Assembly: GCA_013398615.1 (NCBI GenBank)
Contig: VZSR01000170.1
Coordinates: forward strand, 1,853,748 to 1,917,747
Length of the DNA stretch: 64,000 nucleotides
From: Brachypodius melanocephalos
Taxonomy: Eukaryota; Chordata; Aves; Passeriformes; Pycnonotidae
Direction of reading: 5' to 3'
Part shown: positions 11,160 to 24,799 of the stretch, in pieces
Numbering within the stretch: position 1 is the stretch's first letter
Layout: the number at the start of each line of letters is the position of its first letter
Made by a program: the position numbers and the translations under genes
Notes under the pieces: generated by a model
What the model saw: the letters and a program-made list of their open reading frames with translations, nothing else
Databases searched by the model: none
What the model was told of the DNA's origin: nothing

Positions 11160-14100
11160 CCATTATAACTGCTGCCAGGGTGGGCGGGCATTTTGGGAAA
11201 GGCTAGCACTGTTATAATTCTGACCTTTGACAGCAACAGGAAAAGGCATGAATCTCCAACTAGGAATCAAGAGAATTTTTTTTTCAGAAGTGAAATAAAG
11301 CAAAATTCCAAATTAAGGGAATTGACACATGTAAGCCAAAAGTAAATAACAAGGATATGGCTCAAAGTAACACAGTGCAAATCTTATTTTAAAGTCCTTA
11401 AAAGCCTGATAAGGTAAAAAAAAATAAGCTGTCTGGTACAGGTTGTATTGCAAGTAAGTAAAGCACTACAGGAATAAAAAGGGAATTTAATTAGAACTCC
11501 AATACAATCTATCACTCCATGAGTACTGAGCACATGGAGAGAGCTGACAAGTTTGTTCATCGGAGTAAATGATATAAATGAACCTAAAAACACTTGGACA
11601 TTTTTATGGTGAGAAATAGAAAAGGGTATTGAAGGATACTATAGATATAAATCAGACAGAAGGGGATATAATAAACTTAAAGAAGAATCTCCTTGGTTCA
11701 GATGTACATTTCCAGTTCAGAAATTCCCTTTTTACCATACCAGTGATTAAATGAAACCAAATTCTTTTGTGTTAAGTGTCTCCTAAGTACCATAATCATT
11801 GCTCCAGGAGTTATTATACACAGTCACATGCAGAAATCTTCAATAATTTCCCTTTCTTTCTGGCCACAAAACAATCCTGTCTTCATTGCCTGACAGCATA
11901 AAGTATAGCATTAAGAGCAGAACTCACAAGATCCAAAAGCAACAGTTTCTTCTCATCTGACTTGCTCAGAAAAGGCCAAGCAAGCTGAACATATTTTTCA
12001 GTATTGACAGAACTAGTCATACATATTCCCTCCCAGTAGTGTAATGGAACAGCCCAGCCACAAACAGCAAATGTATCATGGCAAAAAACTTGACTTCATT
12101 CTTACTTGTATCATTATTAGCTTAGTAAAAGGACAGAATGGATACAAAATTGAGGAAAAAATGAAAAAAGGTCAGAATTACTCCTTTAAGCAGAACAAGT
12201 CAACATTTACCTTGCATAAGCCTTGCAATCATGATCACTTGGGAATATTAGAAGCTTCTGGGAGGGCTAGTACACAGTCATTCTAGATAACAGCTCTGCT
12301 ATTATTTAAAGGAGAGGTATACACTACAAAATTTGAGATATCTTTGATATTTACAACTCCTGCACTTTACCCTTTTACTCCATCTTTCCTAAATAACTCC
12401 ACAGAACTCAGAGTATTGCTAGCCACACCATCTAAGGGATTAACAGTGCATCATGCACTCTAACAGCTAGCCTGACTGAAGCATGTAGAATTCTTCTATT
12501 TCTCTAATTAGTTGAAAATTAAAAGCAAAGTAAGATCTCGCTGCTGTAGTGTGGCAAGGATCCACCTCAGAAGAAACACAGGCTAGATATTCTATCAAAA
12601 TTTGCATCTTGTCTACCTTCACTGTATGAACTACATAGACCTTACCACACACATTAAATTCTTACGTATCTGCTGTACTAGCTTTAACAATGGTTGGCAG
12701 CTTGTAGTTCAAAAGAAGGGGAAGAACAAAGACTCCTCTATTTTCTGATCCTCTCTGACATTTGAATAATTTTATTTGTCTATACACAAAGTTTAAATTT
12801 CCTTCTTTTTTCTGCTGGAAATATAGTAAGCAGAATAAAAAAAAAAGCTCAACAGCTAAAACAATCTGTCCTTGCCTCACGTGTCCACAGGACTTAAGTT
12901 GTTCAAAAATAAAAATTTTTAAAAACACAAAACCCAGATATTGTTAGGCTGGGAAAATGAAACATATGATTTTATTCTCAATTCCCTTTGTTTCAAGTTT
13001 GTTCTCATTATAGTATTAGCCTGACAGCCCTGAAATCTGAAACTTCTGTTCATCCCAAAATATCAGCAAGGAGAGCTTAACTTACTACTTTCTCTCGCCC
13101 ATAAGCTTCAGATATGTCAGGGAGGAATCTCTGTCAGCCAAAAGCAGAGTATTCAGCCTTCAAAACAAGACAAATAACCATTTTTCATCCCTTAAACAGC
13201 AAAAAGTGGTTGTTCTGTAGATGGCTGATGGGAGATTACCAGCAATGGTCACCAGCTCAATACTGCCAAATTTATGTGCTTTTCAAAAAATGACCTGATT
13301 TTCCAAAGCTAGAAGCAAGCGTGCCTCAACTAGGATTCCAAGACTCTGCCACTATTTCTGCAGAGACAAACACCAGTAAAGATTTTAGTGTAAGCCTACA
13401 GGGAACACTTTTTAACTTGTACACTTGCCCTTCCAAATTCCCCACATAAAACTCTCAAAGTATAACCATGCCTTGGTTCCATTCTCTATATACCAGTAAT
13501 TTTTACTTTATGTCTAAACAATTTCCCACTGATCATTCATGAAAACAGAACAATAACTTTCGTTTTACCTAGGTTTGTCTGACATAAATCGTATTTTTTG
13601 CACTACTTAAGAGACAGAGATAATAATTGAAAAAATCTCAAATTATTCTTACCATACCCTAGATGACAGTATCAATATAACTTGTGTAAAAACTAAATAT
13701 ATTATCAACAGGGCTATCATGTAACAATACACAAAAAAGGAATTTAAAAGAGCTGTTCATGCAGTACTCAAAGCAAAGAACTGGAATTAAGGAAGATTTT
13801 ATATATTTTATATCCAAGCAAAAATTTGATAAAATTTTCAAAAAGGCACTTGTTCTCTGTGTTCTCTGAAGGATGGTGGTAGAGCCAGGCAGAAAACTTT
13901 GGGCTATAAGTGAAAAGCAGATTGTATATTGAGTATAAACCTTTAAATATCCAGTCTTCACTCACTGCAACTTACATGCTTTCTACCCTTTGTTTCTCAC
14001 ACAGCTGCATCCACATTTGGCAAGGCACACACAAAATTTCATCCTATAACAAGTGATGGATACAATGAACTTCTCTAAGGCAAAGACCCACTCACTTCAA

Positions 14101-15919
14101 TGACCTGCAAGGTCCTCAGCAAGTATCAGGCTCACTGTGTTGTGCTTTGGGATCTGAGCTGTTTCAAGGAGGGTCTCAAAAAGGCAATTGCATAAGGGAA
14201 ATTTCTGAGTGGAGAAACAAAATGTCATGGTGTATACTTAGCTTGTATATGAACTCTCAGCTAATTTTTTCTATACTTTTAATTTCAGATTTGGTTTCTA
14301 TTTCACTATTTCTTTTCAGCACCATCATTCCCCCTTTTAGGAGGGTAAATGAATCAAATAAACCCTGAACAAAAACTTGAGAAGAGACTCCTTTACTGTT
14401 CAGTGTCTGGCAACTATATGCAGGTTATTTAGTGCTCTTCCATCCCTTACTGAAAAACTTCTGTAAGCATTCCAGGAATTATGGAACCATCTTGAAGGAC
14501 AAACAGCAAATCTAATATTGATGTTTGAGATAGACTAATGACTTGACACCAGAGACAAATATTGCATGATATGTCAGTTCTCTAATTTGAAGGACATAAT
14601 TCTCACTGCCTCACAAACAGAAAGACATTTACGTCTTCAGGTTTCATGATCCAAGACACTCTGTTACAGACACATTTCTAAGCTGTCACTAGATCATTGC
14701 AAGAAGGTGAGCACACAGCTCCACACAGCTGTATAAATACTGCTCACAATTACTTGTTCTCAGAAATGTGGGGCCTTTTTACTTCTTCCCAAGCCTAGAA
14801 AGAAGAAGAAGAAAATAAGGCCCAGGTCCTATTTACTGCCTGCATCAACACACAGAATAGTGAAACTAATTTGGAAATATATCACACATGTACTGCACTC
14901 CTCCACTTGTATCCATGGTGGCACTAACTTGATCTCTCTGGTTTTACTAGTTTATTCTCTTAATGTTCACTTTTAGAATAAATATTCCTGCTAGTCAAGT
15001 CATATTGTACAGTTGTTAATGAACACAAGCATTACAAGGCCAAATGAAACCAATGTTTTCCATTTAAGAGATTCTTCCCTTCTAGCTTCACCTAAAAGAC
15101 AATAACAACAAACCCCAAATTAGCTATCTCATTGTCATTGATAGAAGTGGATGCCAAAAAAGCGGGAAGGAAGACTGCATAGAAAGTAGACAGGAGAATG
15201 CAAAACTGTACATGCAGCATCTGTCCATTTCCACAGATTATGGCTGTACATTCAGTTGAACTAAAACAGTTAAAGGAAAAAAAAAAAAACAAAACGAAAA
15301 GTAAGGTTCAAAGGGCAATGAATATCCAGGGGTCTTGGAATTCTGCAGGCGAGGGACACCTGATTCTGCTAGCTAAACCTGCTGTAGAAGACACTATAAT
15401 CCTTTTCAGACCTTTCACATCTGCCTAGTTGGACCCAACCAGCATCCAAATTTCAAAAGCTTGAAATTAAAGGGTTTTTTTTAAGTAATTTTTACAACCT
15501 GGTCCCTGACTTTGCATAATAAATGTGACAGGGAAAAAGAGAGGCAATCATCATTCAATAAAATTGCATCAGTATTAACCCAGCAGTGTAAGTACCAGCA
15601 GGGTAGACCTACAACACAGTCTCCAGGATGTATTTTTAAGGATAAAGCACAAATTCCTTATTCTATGACTGCTATGTTTTTTCTCCAAGAAATATTTAAA
15701 CATCACAAGTGTCAGCTCAGGAAGAAACCTCTTCCTCAGATGTTGGAAATCTGAGGCACTATGCAGATGTAACCCAATATTTTTAGGAAAACCATGTGAG
15801 GTTAAGCATTACAAATCTGTTACACTGCTATGTCTATATTGCTGCATTTAAAAAAATATTTTTCACTATATCTCATTGTTTCTGCCAGGACTATATTTGG
15901 GATTGGTACAGTTAAAATA
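11160..15919. other. Unique AT-rich non-coding DNA
   Basis: No exon, RNA gene or transposon is recognisable. The open frames (up to 100 codons at 13659-13961, minus) are low-information and overlap on both strands. Confidence 0.6.
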
Positions 15920-15959
15920 CAAAAAAAAAAACAAAAAACAAAAAACAAAAAACAAAAAA

Positions 15960-16043
<84 letters not shown>

Positions 16044-16046
16044 AAA
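15920..16046. repeat. (AAAAAC)n followed by about 80 A
   Basis: Five or so AAAAAC units grade into a nearly pure A run of about 80 bases. The preceding sequence resembles no known retroposon or mRNA 3' end. Poly-Lys and poly-Phe open frames over this tract are artefacts. The length of such a run is unreliable in assemblies. Confidence 0.95.
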
Positions 16047-19010
16047 CCAAATAGCTACTCCAAAAAGCTCTCCATGTCAGTAGATAAAATGGATAAATAG
16101 TGAAAAGAAAGCAGGATTATCCCAATTTACACAGAGAGAATGAAACTCATAGTTCTATGATCATTAGTACTAGGTTATAAAAAAAAGTAAAATCCAGAAA
16201 AACACCAGGAACAAGACCAGGCCTAAGCACAAACATTTTATTCCTCAAACTAGCTCCTGTCATAATAAAGAGGTTACACTGGTGGTGGAAGGACAAGTTT
16301 GATCTAATAAGAAGATTTGCCGTGAATATCACTTAAGAAAGGTGACTGCCTTCCATGTACTATTTAAGATGCTTTGCCACATATTTAATGTTTCTTAGAG
16401 TCAGTGAAAATAAAAGTGTTTTCATGATGCTGAAGTAACTGTTTCTATTAAGAAAAACAAAAGGTTTTTATTTTCCAGTGCTATAGTAAAGGAGTTAAAA
16501 GCAGGAAATCATATAAGCATGGACAGCATGAAAATTTGTGCTATGCTTTGGGGTTCCTATAATAAAGGAAAGAAGCCCCAGCATGTCTTTTGCACTGTAA
16601 ATGCTTCCTTGGAGTTAGTCAGTCTGACACATACAAAAATATATTTGACAGGAAAAAAAAAAATTAAAATTACATGGTTCAAATTTTGAAGTGGTTACTA
16701 TTAATATTCATCAGGTTGATCAAGTGTTTGCATAAATGATGAATTCAGGTTAAAAGAAAAGTATTTTAACAGCCTTTGGTCAGATGCAGTATTCTCCACC
16801 AGTTGAGATATAAACCAAACAGGGTCAGCAGAGGAAATGTGTTTTGCTCTTTTTGCCCTAAGCAACATGTGAACATGTTTCTACACACTTAATACCCTAA
16901 TCATTATCATAAGTTAGAAGAAAAACAAATTATACTTTTATTCAGGAATTTTATTTGCCAATGGCATTTTAAGAGTTTTCTACAAAATTACGCCCAGACT
17001 AAAGAGAAATAAAAACAAAACCAGAGAAAAACTACACTAGCTTGAGAGGAGAAAGCCCCTTAAAAACATTTAATCACTATGCTTCAACTACTAATGTTGA
17101 TGGACTCAAAAAATTTCAAAATCTCTTAAACTTCATTGTGGTTCTTAGAAAAAACCCAGGATTTCAATCCTTAAATGCAGGTGTTGTCCATTTTGCTTCT
17201 AAGCAAACTTAACTCTAAGTCACCTTTTCATCCTGCTAGCACTAACACTTCCTTCTTCACTTGAAAATGAAAAAGAAATAACAACAAATTCTGCCCCATA
17301 GCAAGGTGAGAAATGTGGCTCTTCATTAGTTAAAGAGCTGACAATTCCATTTCAAAATACCTACTTTCTTAGTTAATGCTAATCATCCCCTTTAGCTGAA
17401 AAGAAATTGATTAGTAAGAACCAAGCTTTTCACTGTTGTTAGTTTTTCTCAGACAAGTTTATCAAGCATAACTTTTTGTCACACCCTCTATCACAGACTT
17501 TTATATCTAAACCTAACTACTTCACTTGGAAGCATATCCCTTTAATATAAAGTGTGGAACTCTAACAATAGGCTGTAAAAGGTGTATTCTGAAACTTCCA
17601 ATCAAGAGAATTTTAAATTAGCTAGCATACGTAATCAGTGCTCTCGTTTAGATACACCATAAAGAGCAGAGCTGCAAAAACACATCTGAGGACAGAGGGT
17701 TTATGTCTTCAGTGAAATCCTTAGCTGTTAAGAAGAGAATGTTGTTTGCTCTTAGATCCTGTTTTCTAATAATTTTCAAGAGAAAAAAAAATACCTGCCT
17801 TTACTTTTAAATTTATATAATAATAAAAATAAATTTCATAAATTGCTTTAATACATTTTTTTCAATTTCAGGTAAGATCCACACTATTGATACAGTTGGA
17901 AATAAAATGTAGGACAAGCTAGCAACTTGAAAAAAATACCTTGCCGCGTAAAAATGTTTTGCTTGTAGTGTTGATGGAGTTGCAATCTCCTACACAACTG
18001 AACTGGGAAAATTTTCAAGTACACTTCAACAACACATCCAGTTTGAAGGAAATATTCACTAGGTTTTCAAAGAAAAATCTCTCTTGATCCATGTTCTTTT
18101 AAGCTTCAGTGTCCCTCCTTCATCTTGGAATATTTTCATTTCTGAATCAGCACCAGGCTCCGTGGAGCTATACATCTAGTGGGCATTTTTCACCATGTAA
18201 AATGGAACCCAACTTTGCTTGAAACCTCAAGGGGTTTGGTTTTGTTTTCTAAAAAAGAAAATATAAAAGATCACCCTTATTGCACCTCAATAGCGATAAC
18301 TTTCTATGCATTAACTGATATGTTAAGTCTATGTAGAAAACTGTAATAAATAAGGAAAGGAAGAGCAAGATGGAAGCAAGGTTTGTAGGATAGAAGAGCT
18401 ATACTATTGAAAACTCTGAATGAACTGTCTGTTCTTTCTCCTGCTATTTTATACTGAAAGTCTATTAATTTAGAATGTTCTGGACTAAAGGAGAAGCAAA
18501 TCTTGTGTACCTTGCCAAAAAACAGAACAAATCCTTGATGCAAACCATTCTGCTATAATGGTTCTATACTCTGTAACCCTCCCAGCAAAGCCCATCCATC
18601 TGACCACTTCATAATCAGACCTCTGACAGAAGCCTAAAGCAGGAGATGGAATTTAATAACTGAAGTATAATAAACGTATATGTTTTCTCTACTTTTTCTG
18701 TTTCTGGTGAATATTTCAAGAAACATAGCTGGATTTAAAACCAGGATAGTTCACTTATTAGGGCAATGACATCATCTGTAGGTCAATTTTTTAAGGAGGC
18801 TACACCAGACCTTATTATGAATAGGGAAAAATTTTACTGTCAAGCTTTTTCAAACTGTCAGCTGGATACATGTCATTAAGAATAAGGTTGGGAGCTTTTT
18901 CATTCATGTAGCCCTTAAAAGGTAACGAGCCTCCTCATTTGGGGGCTACTTTTTGACAAAAAACTTTGAAATGAACATGTCAATTGTGTGTGGTAAATTA
19001 TATGCAGGTG
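16047..19010. other. Unique AT-rich non-coding DNA
   Basis: No gene or repeat of note. No open frame reaches 80 codons. Confidence 0.6.
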
Positions 19011-19156
19011 ATATATACATACATATACATATATATACATATACATAAAAATACATACATATATATATATACATATACATAAAAATACATACATATATAT
19101 ACATATATATACATATATGTACATGTATGTACATATATATACATATATATACATAC
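19011..19156. repeat. (ACAT)n/(AT)n compound microsatellite with ~34-bp higher-order unit
   Basis: Almost pure ATATAC/ACAT sequence. The word ACATAAAAATACATACAT occurs twice, in imperfect units starting near 19037 and 19071, so the array has grown by duplication of a ~34-base unit as well as by slippage. Three overlapping minus-strand frames rich in Tyr, Ile, Met and Cys are products of this composition. Confidence 0.9.
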
Positions 19157-19564
19157 TGTGTTTGGAGGACCTTTGTAGGCATAGAGACTCAAAAAATGGA
19201 TTGCAAGGACAGGGAAGAGAAAGGATATTAGTCCTACAGTACAATCTACATTTTATTCATGTGCATAGTAGTCCTCACTTTGATTTGAAGGGAAGTTGCA
19301 TTCTACCCAAAAAGGAGCTATAGATATCAACCTCGAAGCATATGTACTTGTTAGAGTTGGCCCTATTTGAGTCCATCTATAGACTGATTTCTGCTGCATC
19401 AGTGTATTAGTATTGTGTTACATGCATGTAATATAAACTTACATAAGTCACTTTTATTGATTTAAATTTTGACTGTAATACTTTTTGTATACATTTTTAC
19501 AATGAACAGTGCTGCAAGCAGACATTCACACACTTCTTTTATTAACATCAGCATTAGATATTTA

Positions 19565-19644
19565 CTTGAGCAGAGAGGTTGGACTTCACGACCTCCTGTG
19601 GACCCTTCTAACCTTAGCCATTCTGTGATTCTGGAATTCTGTGA
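19565..19644 (+). mobile_element. CR1 LINE, short 3' end
   Basis: An 80-base remnant of the CR1 3' untranslated end, from CTTGAGCAGAGAGGTTGGAC to the terminal ATTCTGTGATTCTGGAATTC-type repeats. CR1 elements lack a poly-A tail, end in such 8-base repeats and are commonly 5'-truncated. Nothing of the reverse transcriptase remains. Confidence 0.88.
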
Positions 19645-20790
19645 ATTGCTGAGGCATTGCACTATATACTTACATATTTTAACCAATATTCTTAATGCTG
19701 TAATTACAGGAATCACTCAATTTTTACCCTGCCTGTGTAAAATTGCATAGGCACAGGTTCCAGATTTTGGAAACGAGGTATGCAAATCACGTGTTCCAAA
19801 AGGTAAGCAAGTGATAGCCATCGAACTACCAGAGATAATTACAAATTATTGCCTGTTTCTACCCTATCCCTTCAATCTTTAATACTACACAGAGTGCAAC
19901 TTAATCTGGAAGGTTCTGGCACACTGAATTTTGAGACTCCATCAGAACATGATATTCAATACAACAGATAATTAGTTTAATAAGAAAAGATGAATATTGC
20001 AGTGTAACTCACTGTGCTTTCCCTGACACTGGTATACACAAATTTACACCAGCATGAAAGCTATTGCAAAACATGCATCAGGTCATTTGTTCGTAAGCAA
20101 GTGAAAATAGTTCATCTATTCAGTAGAGAAGGAGGAAATACCATAAGCCAAAGAGTGGACAGAAATCAGGCTGCCCCAAAGCCTTCCTGGAGTCCTACCA
20201 AAGAAACTTTGGTGTGGGGAGATTAGCTTTCCACAGCCAACATTTTACAGCCCCTCTGGATTTGAGTGAGCAACCTTAAACAAAACCCTAAAGTACATAG
20301 CTTTTTAGAAGAGGGTGTTGGACTGAAATGCTTAACCATAAAGACCAGCTCGTCTTTCTTTTAAATCAACAGTTGTGTCCACTTAGGAGGCACCAAAGGG
20401 GCAATGTGGTTTTCTTTTAAAGGTTTAAAAAGAGAAGCAGTGAAAGAAATATATCGTCATATTTCCTTAAAATTGCTTCTACTGCAGGAGCTTCTGAAGC
20501 ACTGGACTACTTTATTAAAATTGCCTCTTGGTAGTATAATAGTGTTGCCAAAAATTACTACTCACTGCAGTGATTAAAAGGCTTTTTCTTAGAAATGCTT
20601 TGAATTGTTTAGTCTGTCCCCCAATAGTAGCAACTAAGTAAAGACCATGTTTTTAAAAAAAATTAAGACAAATAAAAAGCTTAGCACAATCAAAATGGAT
20701 CCCTGTCTTCCCCCAGTACATATGTCTAATATCACATACATATTCAGAGAGGGAAGAAGGGATTTCCCCTTAGAAACCTCTTGGGGTGCG

Positions 20791-20793
20791 GGA

Positions 20794-20824
<31 letters not shown>

Positions 20825-20830
20825 GAAAGA
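20791..20830. repeat. (GA)n microsatellite
   Basis: About twenty GA units with two interruptions (GGG and AAA). A homopurine strand of this kind can form triplex DNA. The Arg-Glu repeat in the overlapping frame is an artefact. Confidence 0.93.
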
Positions 20831-20900
20831 ATGTAAGTGTTCCTCATCTCATTGTATGTGTTACTAAACTGTGATGCCAACCACATGCTGATTATCTCTC

Positions 20901-20999
20901 CCGTTACATAAAGTGCTCTCCTGCAGTGCCAATTGCCTGCCCATATCCTGTGGTCTGTATCCTGTTACATAAAATGTTATCCTGTACCACCAATGTGCC
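20901..20999. repeat. Divergent two-copy direct repeat, ~61-bp offset
   Basis: The ~38 bases beginning CCGTTACATAAAGTG (20901) and those beginning CTGTTACATAAAATG (20962) align over most positions and both end near CCAAT..GCC. This looks like an old local duplication. Confidence 0.55.
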
Positions 21000-22335
21000 G
21001 TGCCAAAGTGCTATTCTTTGCTACCATGCTCCCAGTCCTTGGAGCCCAGACGCCCTTTGTTTTCATGCCTACTTCTGCCCACATCTTAAAAGCCACCTAA
21101 TGATTAAAACAAAACAAGAGTACTTCTCACTAAACAGTGATGTTTTAGTTATACTGTAAAACAAGAAACAACACAAATTACTGTTGCTCAGGGATACTGG
21201 AGGATATGAGGGCATTGCATGCAAAATCACTCTAAAGACAGAGTTGCCACAAGGCCCTCTGTGACTCAGAGGTTGCACCTTCACACTTCTACAATTTATG
21301 GGTCAGTCGGAAAGATGGAGTTTTATTTGTCTCAACGTTTTCCAAAGGCAGTCCTGAGATGGGCTGTACTGCTTGAGATGAAAGCACCCTTGGAGTAAAG
21401 CACACTGAGAATAGCTGCCTCTCAGGATGTATTGCAATAACACATTGTTAAAGAGTGCTGCTGCTCCAGCAGTGTGTAAACACGCTATATCATCAAAACA
21501 GTGCAGGAGTGATGATGTGTTACTGGAAAGGTGGCAGCAGTATAAGAAGAGCACATCTACAAGCAGGGCACACCTGACTACTGGCTGACAGCCAGCTCAC
21601 TGGTCTTTTGGGTGGCCTAGCAGAAATGACACCGCTAAATCAGCTGCACTGGCACTACTGTTTCTGGCAGCTGAAAATGGCAACTCTTACATGCGTAAGA
21701 TAAAGCTCAGGCAAAGGGTCTCCTAGCTGAGGAGAGACAAAAGAGATATTGAATAATCAAATTTTTGTAAGGCCACAGAAAACAGAATCTTATCTCCCAG
21801 GGCTTGTGGCCTTTTCTACAACAATGCTTTCTAAGGAGGGAATAAGGGCCATCAACACTATATATTATCCCCTGAACCACTTTATGAGGCTAAGGGACAT
21901 TTTAGTATAAATCTTATAATTTGATAGTTTTGGTGTTTTAAAAATATTTCTCAGATCTCAAATAACCCTCTTGTGTTTGGTAACATGTTCATCACATATC
22001 AATGCAATTCTATCATAAGGAGCAAAGAAATCCCCCAAACAAGAGCAAAAATAGCTCTGCCTGCTCAGTTTCACTTACATAAGGACCAAGATTAACTGGA
22101 AGGATGAGATTTCAACTCCACAGAATTGAACAGCCTCAATTCCAGTCACATGATGAAGGCTGGAGAAGGGAGATGCATTATTTCTTCATTCAAATGGTCT
22201 CTTGAGACTTACTACAAAGACATGGGGCAAAGTCCTGATGCCAGACATAAAGCACAAAAAAGAGTTTGTAAATAATCAGTTTCCCCACAGTTCTAAATCA
22301 GAGCTCATACTACAAGAGGGAAATACAAAAAAAAA

Positions 22336-22661
22336 GGGAAGGGAAGGGAAGGGAAGGGAAGGGAAGGGNNNNNNNNNNNNNNNNNNNNNNNNNNNNNNNN
22401 NNNNNNNNNNNNNNNNNNNNNNNNNNNNNNNNNNNNNNNNNNNNNNNNNNNNNNNNNNNNNNNNNNNNNNNNNNNNNNNNNNNNNNNNNNNNNNNNNNNN
22501 NNNNNNNNNNNNNNNNNNNNNNNNNNNNNNNNNNNNNNNNNNNNNNNNNNNNNNNNNNNNNNNNNNNNNNNNNNNNNNNNNNNNNNNNNNNNNNNNNNNN
22601 NNNNNNNNNNNNNNNNNNNNNNNNNNNNGGGAAGGGAAGGGAAGGGAAGGGAAGGGAAGGG
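22336..22661 (+). repeat. (GGGAA)n array spanning a gap
   Basis: Perfect GGGAA units flank both sides of the gap in the same phase and strand (22336-22368 and 22629-22661), so the unknown bases are very probably more of the same pentamer. The G-runs are regularly spaced and could form G-quadruplexes on the plus strand. Confidence 0.92.
22369..22628. other. Assembly gap, 260 N
   Basis: The gap length is not the round 100 used elsewhere in this window, so it may be an estimated size. It sits inside the GGGAA array. Confidence 0.95.
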
Positions 22662-24696
22662 AGAGAGAAAGTACAGCCCCAATGGAACCTTTTCACACTA
22701 TTAGTCTTAGAAATTGCTTTTGGTGGATTCTGTTTCTGTGAAACATGAACAATATCTTGCAATATTTAAACAAAAAGTTTGCAAGAAAATAATGGCAAGA
22801 CTCTGCTTGAAAAGATTAAAAGAGGTCAAGATTCAAATAACATGAAGAAAATCCCAAATCCTGTCACAAATCCTTTAGTTTATACAGAGAAACTAGCAGA
22901 AAAACAATATTCTTGCCTTCATCCAAAACCCACAGCAGACACTTTCTATTTGTTACCACTAGCTTTGAATTGGGACAAACATTGCTTAATTTTTATGCTA
23001 CAATGACTCTCTTCTAGAATCATGCAAGAAAATGCATTGGCTGTGAAGACAGATTAATGGGAAAAAACAGGAAAAAATCAATGGTAGAGAGTAGTCTCAT
23101 GGTGTATGAACACTATGGAAGTGATTGTTTTTGTTGTTGTTTTTACTTGAAATAACACAATTAGTGCGTCTTTTCTAAATAAGCTTTCTGTTGTAATGCT
23201 TTTTCTCCTGCACGTTATATTGTGTCATAATATACCATACATTCTTTATATCCTGCTATCACATCCCTAGGGTCAAAGGCAGAAGATAGAAAAATTCCTG
23301 AAATAATATCCCCAATAAATTACTACTAACTATTATAATTCAACGTGGGTATATAAATGGCACTTTAAAGAAAATTGAATTTGTTGAAAATTAAAGCAAA
23401 CCTGGTATTACTTTGAACAAGAGGCTCACTGATTGTTTTCAGATTTCCATAATAAAATAGGCTTTTTTGTTTTATGTTTTACATACCCTCTGAGAAAAGG
23501 AATTGTACCTCAAAACATATGGGTGTTCAGAATCTTTATTTTTAAATACAATCCTCCATGCTCATAAAACCCTGATTGGAAGCCAAGGAATTTATAACAA
23601 GGTGCATAACAGCAAGCCTGAAAGAAAGCTAAAGATGAAGAAAAACAGAGTTTTCACTCATTAATTAAAATAAATAAGAAGAGAGTCTAGAAGTGAAAGT
23701 GACCTTAATCTAGGGACAAATATCTGGTTTAATTTAATGACATCTTCTCACTATATGTGGGTGTATGGGCACCGAAATACATACAGGAAGACAGACTAAT
23801 AAAACGGCATTTATTTTGTGTAGCAAGTGTGGGGTTTTTTTCAGTCTACATCATAGTCTTTTCCTTTTATTGCTGTAATATGTTACACTGAGAGCATGAA
23901 GAAAGGATTCTTCTATCTTCATTTTAGGGAACGTTTTCATTCACAGCTTTTCTTCTAAAACACGTGTTCTGTTGGAACAACGAGCTTGCATGGCTTATTT
24001 TAAACTGTGTTATATAAGCTAGAACGTTGTTAAAAGTGTTCTTACACACCATGACTGAGTGTGCCTCACTAGGATCCAGTGTATGCCTAGAGTGTACTTC
24101 AGACCTGTGTATTATACCACCTGTGAAGTGTGCTTCTAATCCACTAAAGCACATACAGATAAGCTTTTTATTATTGGGGAAATGCTTCATTTTACATTTA
24201 AAAAAAAAAAAAAGTAAACACTCATTTTTGGTTGGGTTTATGCCACTTCTCCTTTTATTACAAAAAATCATTCTGGGTGAGGGGCAACAGCATGAAGATT
24301 ATTATTGGGTTTTAACTAGGTTGCCCAAAACCTTGGTTTTTCCTGTTGGCTAATGGATTTATTTTCCCTCTCTCTGCTCTTAACTGAGGAATCTTCAGTA
24401 CTTGTCTGTGCTGTATTCTGTGTTTATCCTTTCATTACAAGGTGAGACTAATATGCCAGAGAGGGCACAGAGCTGTAGTTTAAAAGAAAAACTTGACAAT
24501 ACAGTAAGAAGCAATTAAAAAACTGTCCCTTAAAAAGGAGATGTCCTGCCCCTCTTCCTCGCTCTACTGTCTATCACATTCTCATACATTAATACCTTAT
24601 GTCAACAAATCAGATTCTTCCCACATGGACAAGTTTAGTCTGATGGAGACGTGAAACCTCTGCCTGCATGACTAAGGAGAGCACTGGCATGGCTTT

Positions 24697-24704
24697 TATA
24701 AAAA
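24697..24704 (+). promoter_or_regulatory. TATA-like box (tentative)
   Basis: TATAAAAA, 43 bases before an ATG (24740) that opens a 112-codon frame. The spacing is plausible for a TATA promoter, but such words are frequent in AT-rich DNA and no initiator or CpG context is evident. Confidence 0.12.
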
Positions 24705-24799
24705 GACTCACACCAGCAGTCAGAGTGTAGAGATGAACAGTGAAAATCCACATGCAGAATCTGACCTCTTATATTTGCAAGTGTTTTCTGATATTTCAG

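Larger units (their letters stand above)
19645..22335. other. Unique non-coding DNA
   Basis: No gene identified. The (GA)n tract and a divergent ~61-base direct repeat near 20.90-21.00 kb are listed separately. The remainder shows nothing I can name. Confidence 0.6.

Noticed and set aside
15820..16100. Poly-Lys and poly-Phe open frames
   Set aside because: Translations of the A tract at 15920-16046, not proteins.
18915..19244. 109-codon Tyr/Ile/Cys-rich minus-strand frame resembling a membrane protein
   Set aside because: Mostly the translation of an ACAT/AT microsatellite.
22202..22762. Long open frames of 125-179 codons on both strands
   Set aside because: They are open only because they cross 260 Ns and a GGGAA repeat with no stops. 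The readable parts are repeat translations.
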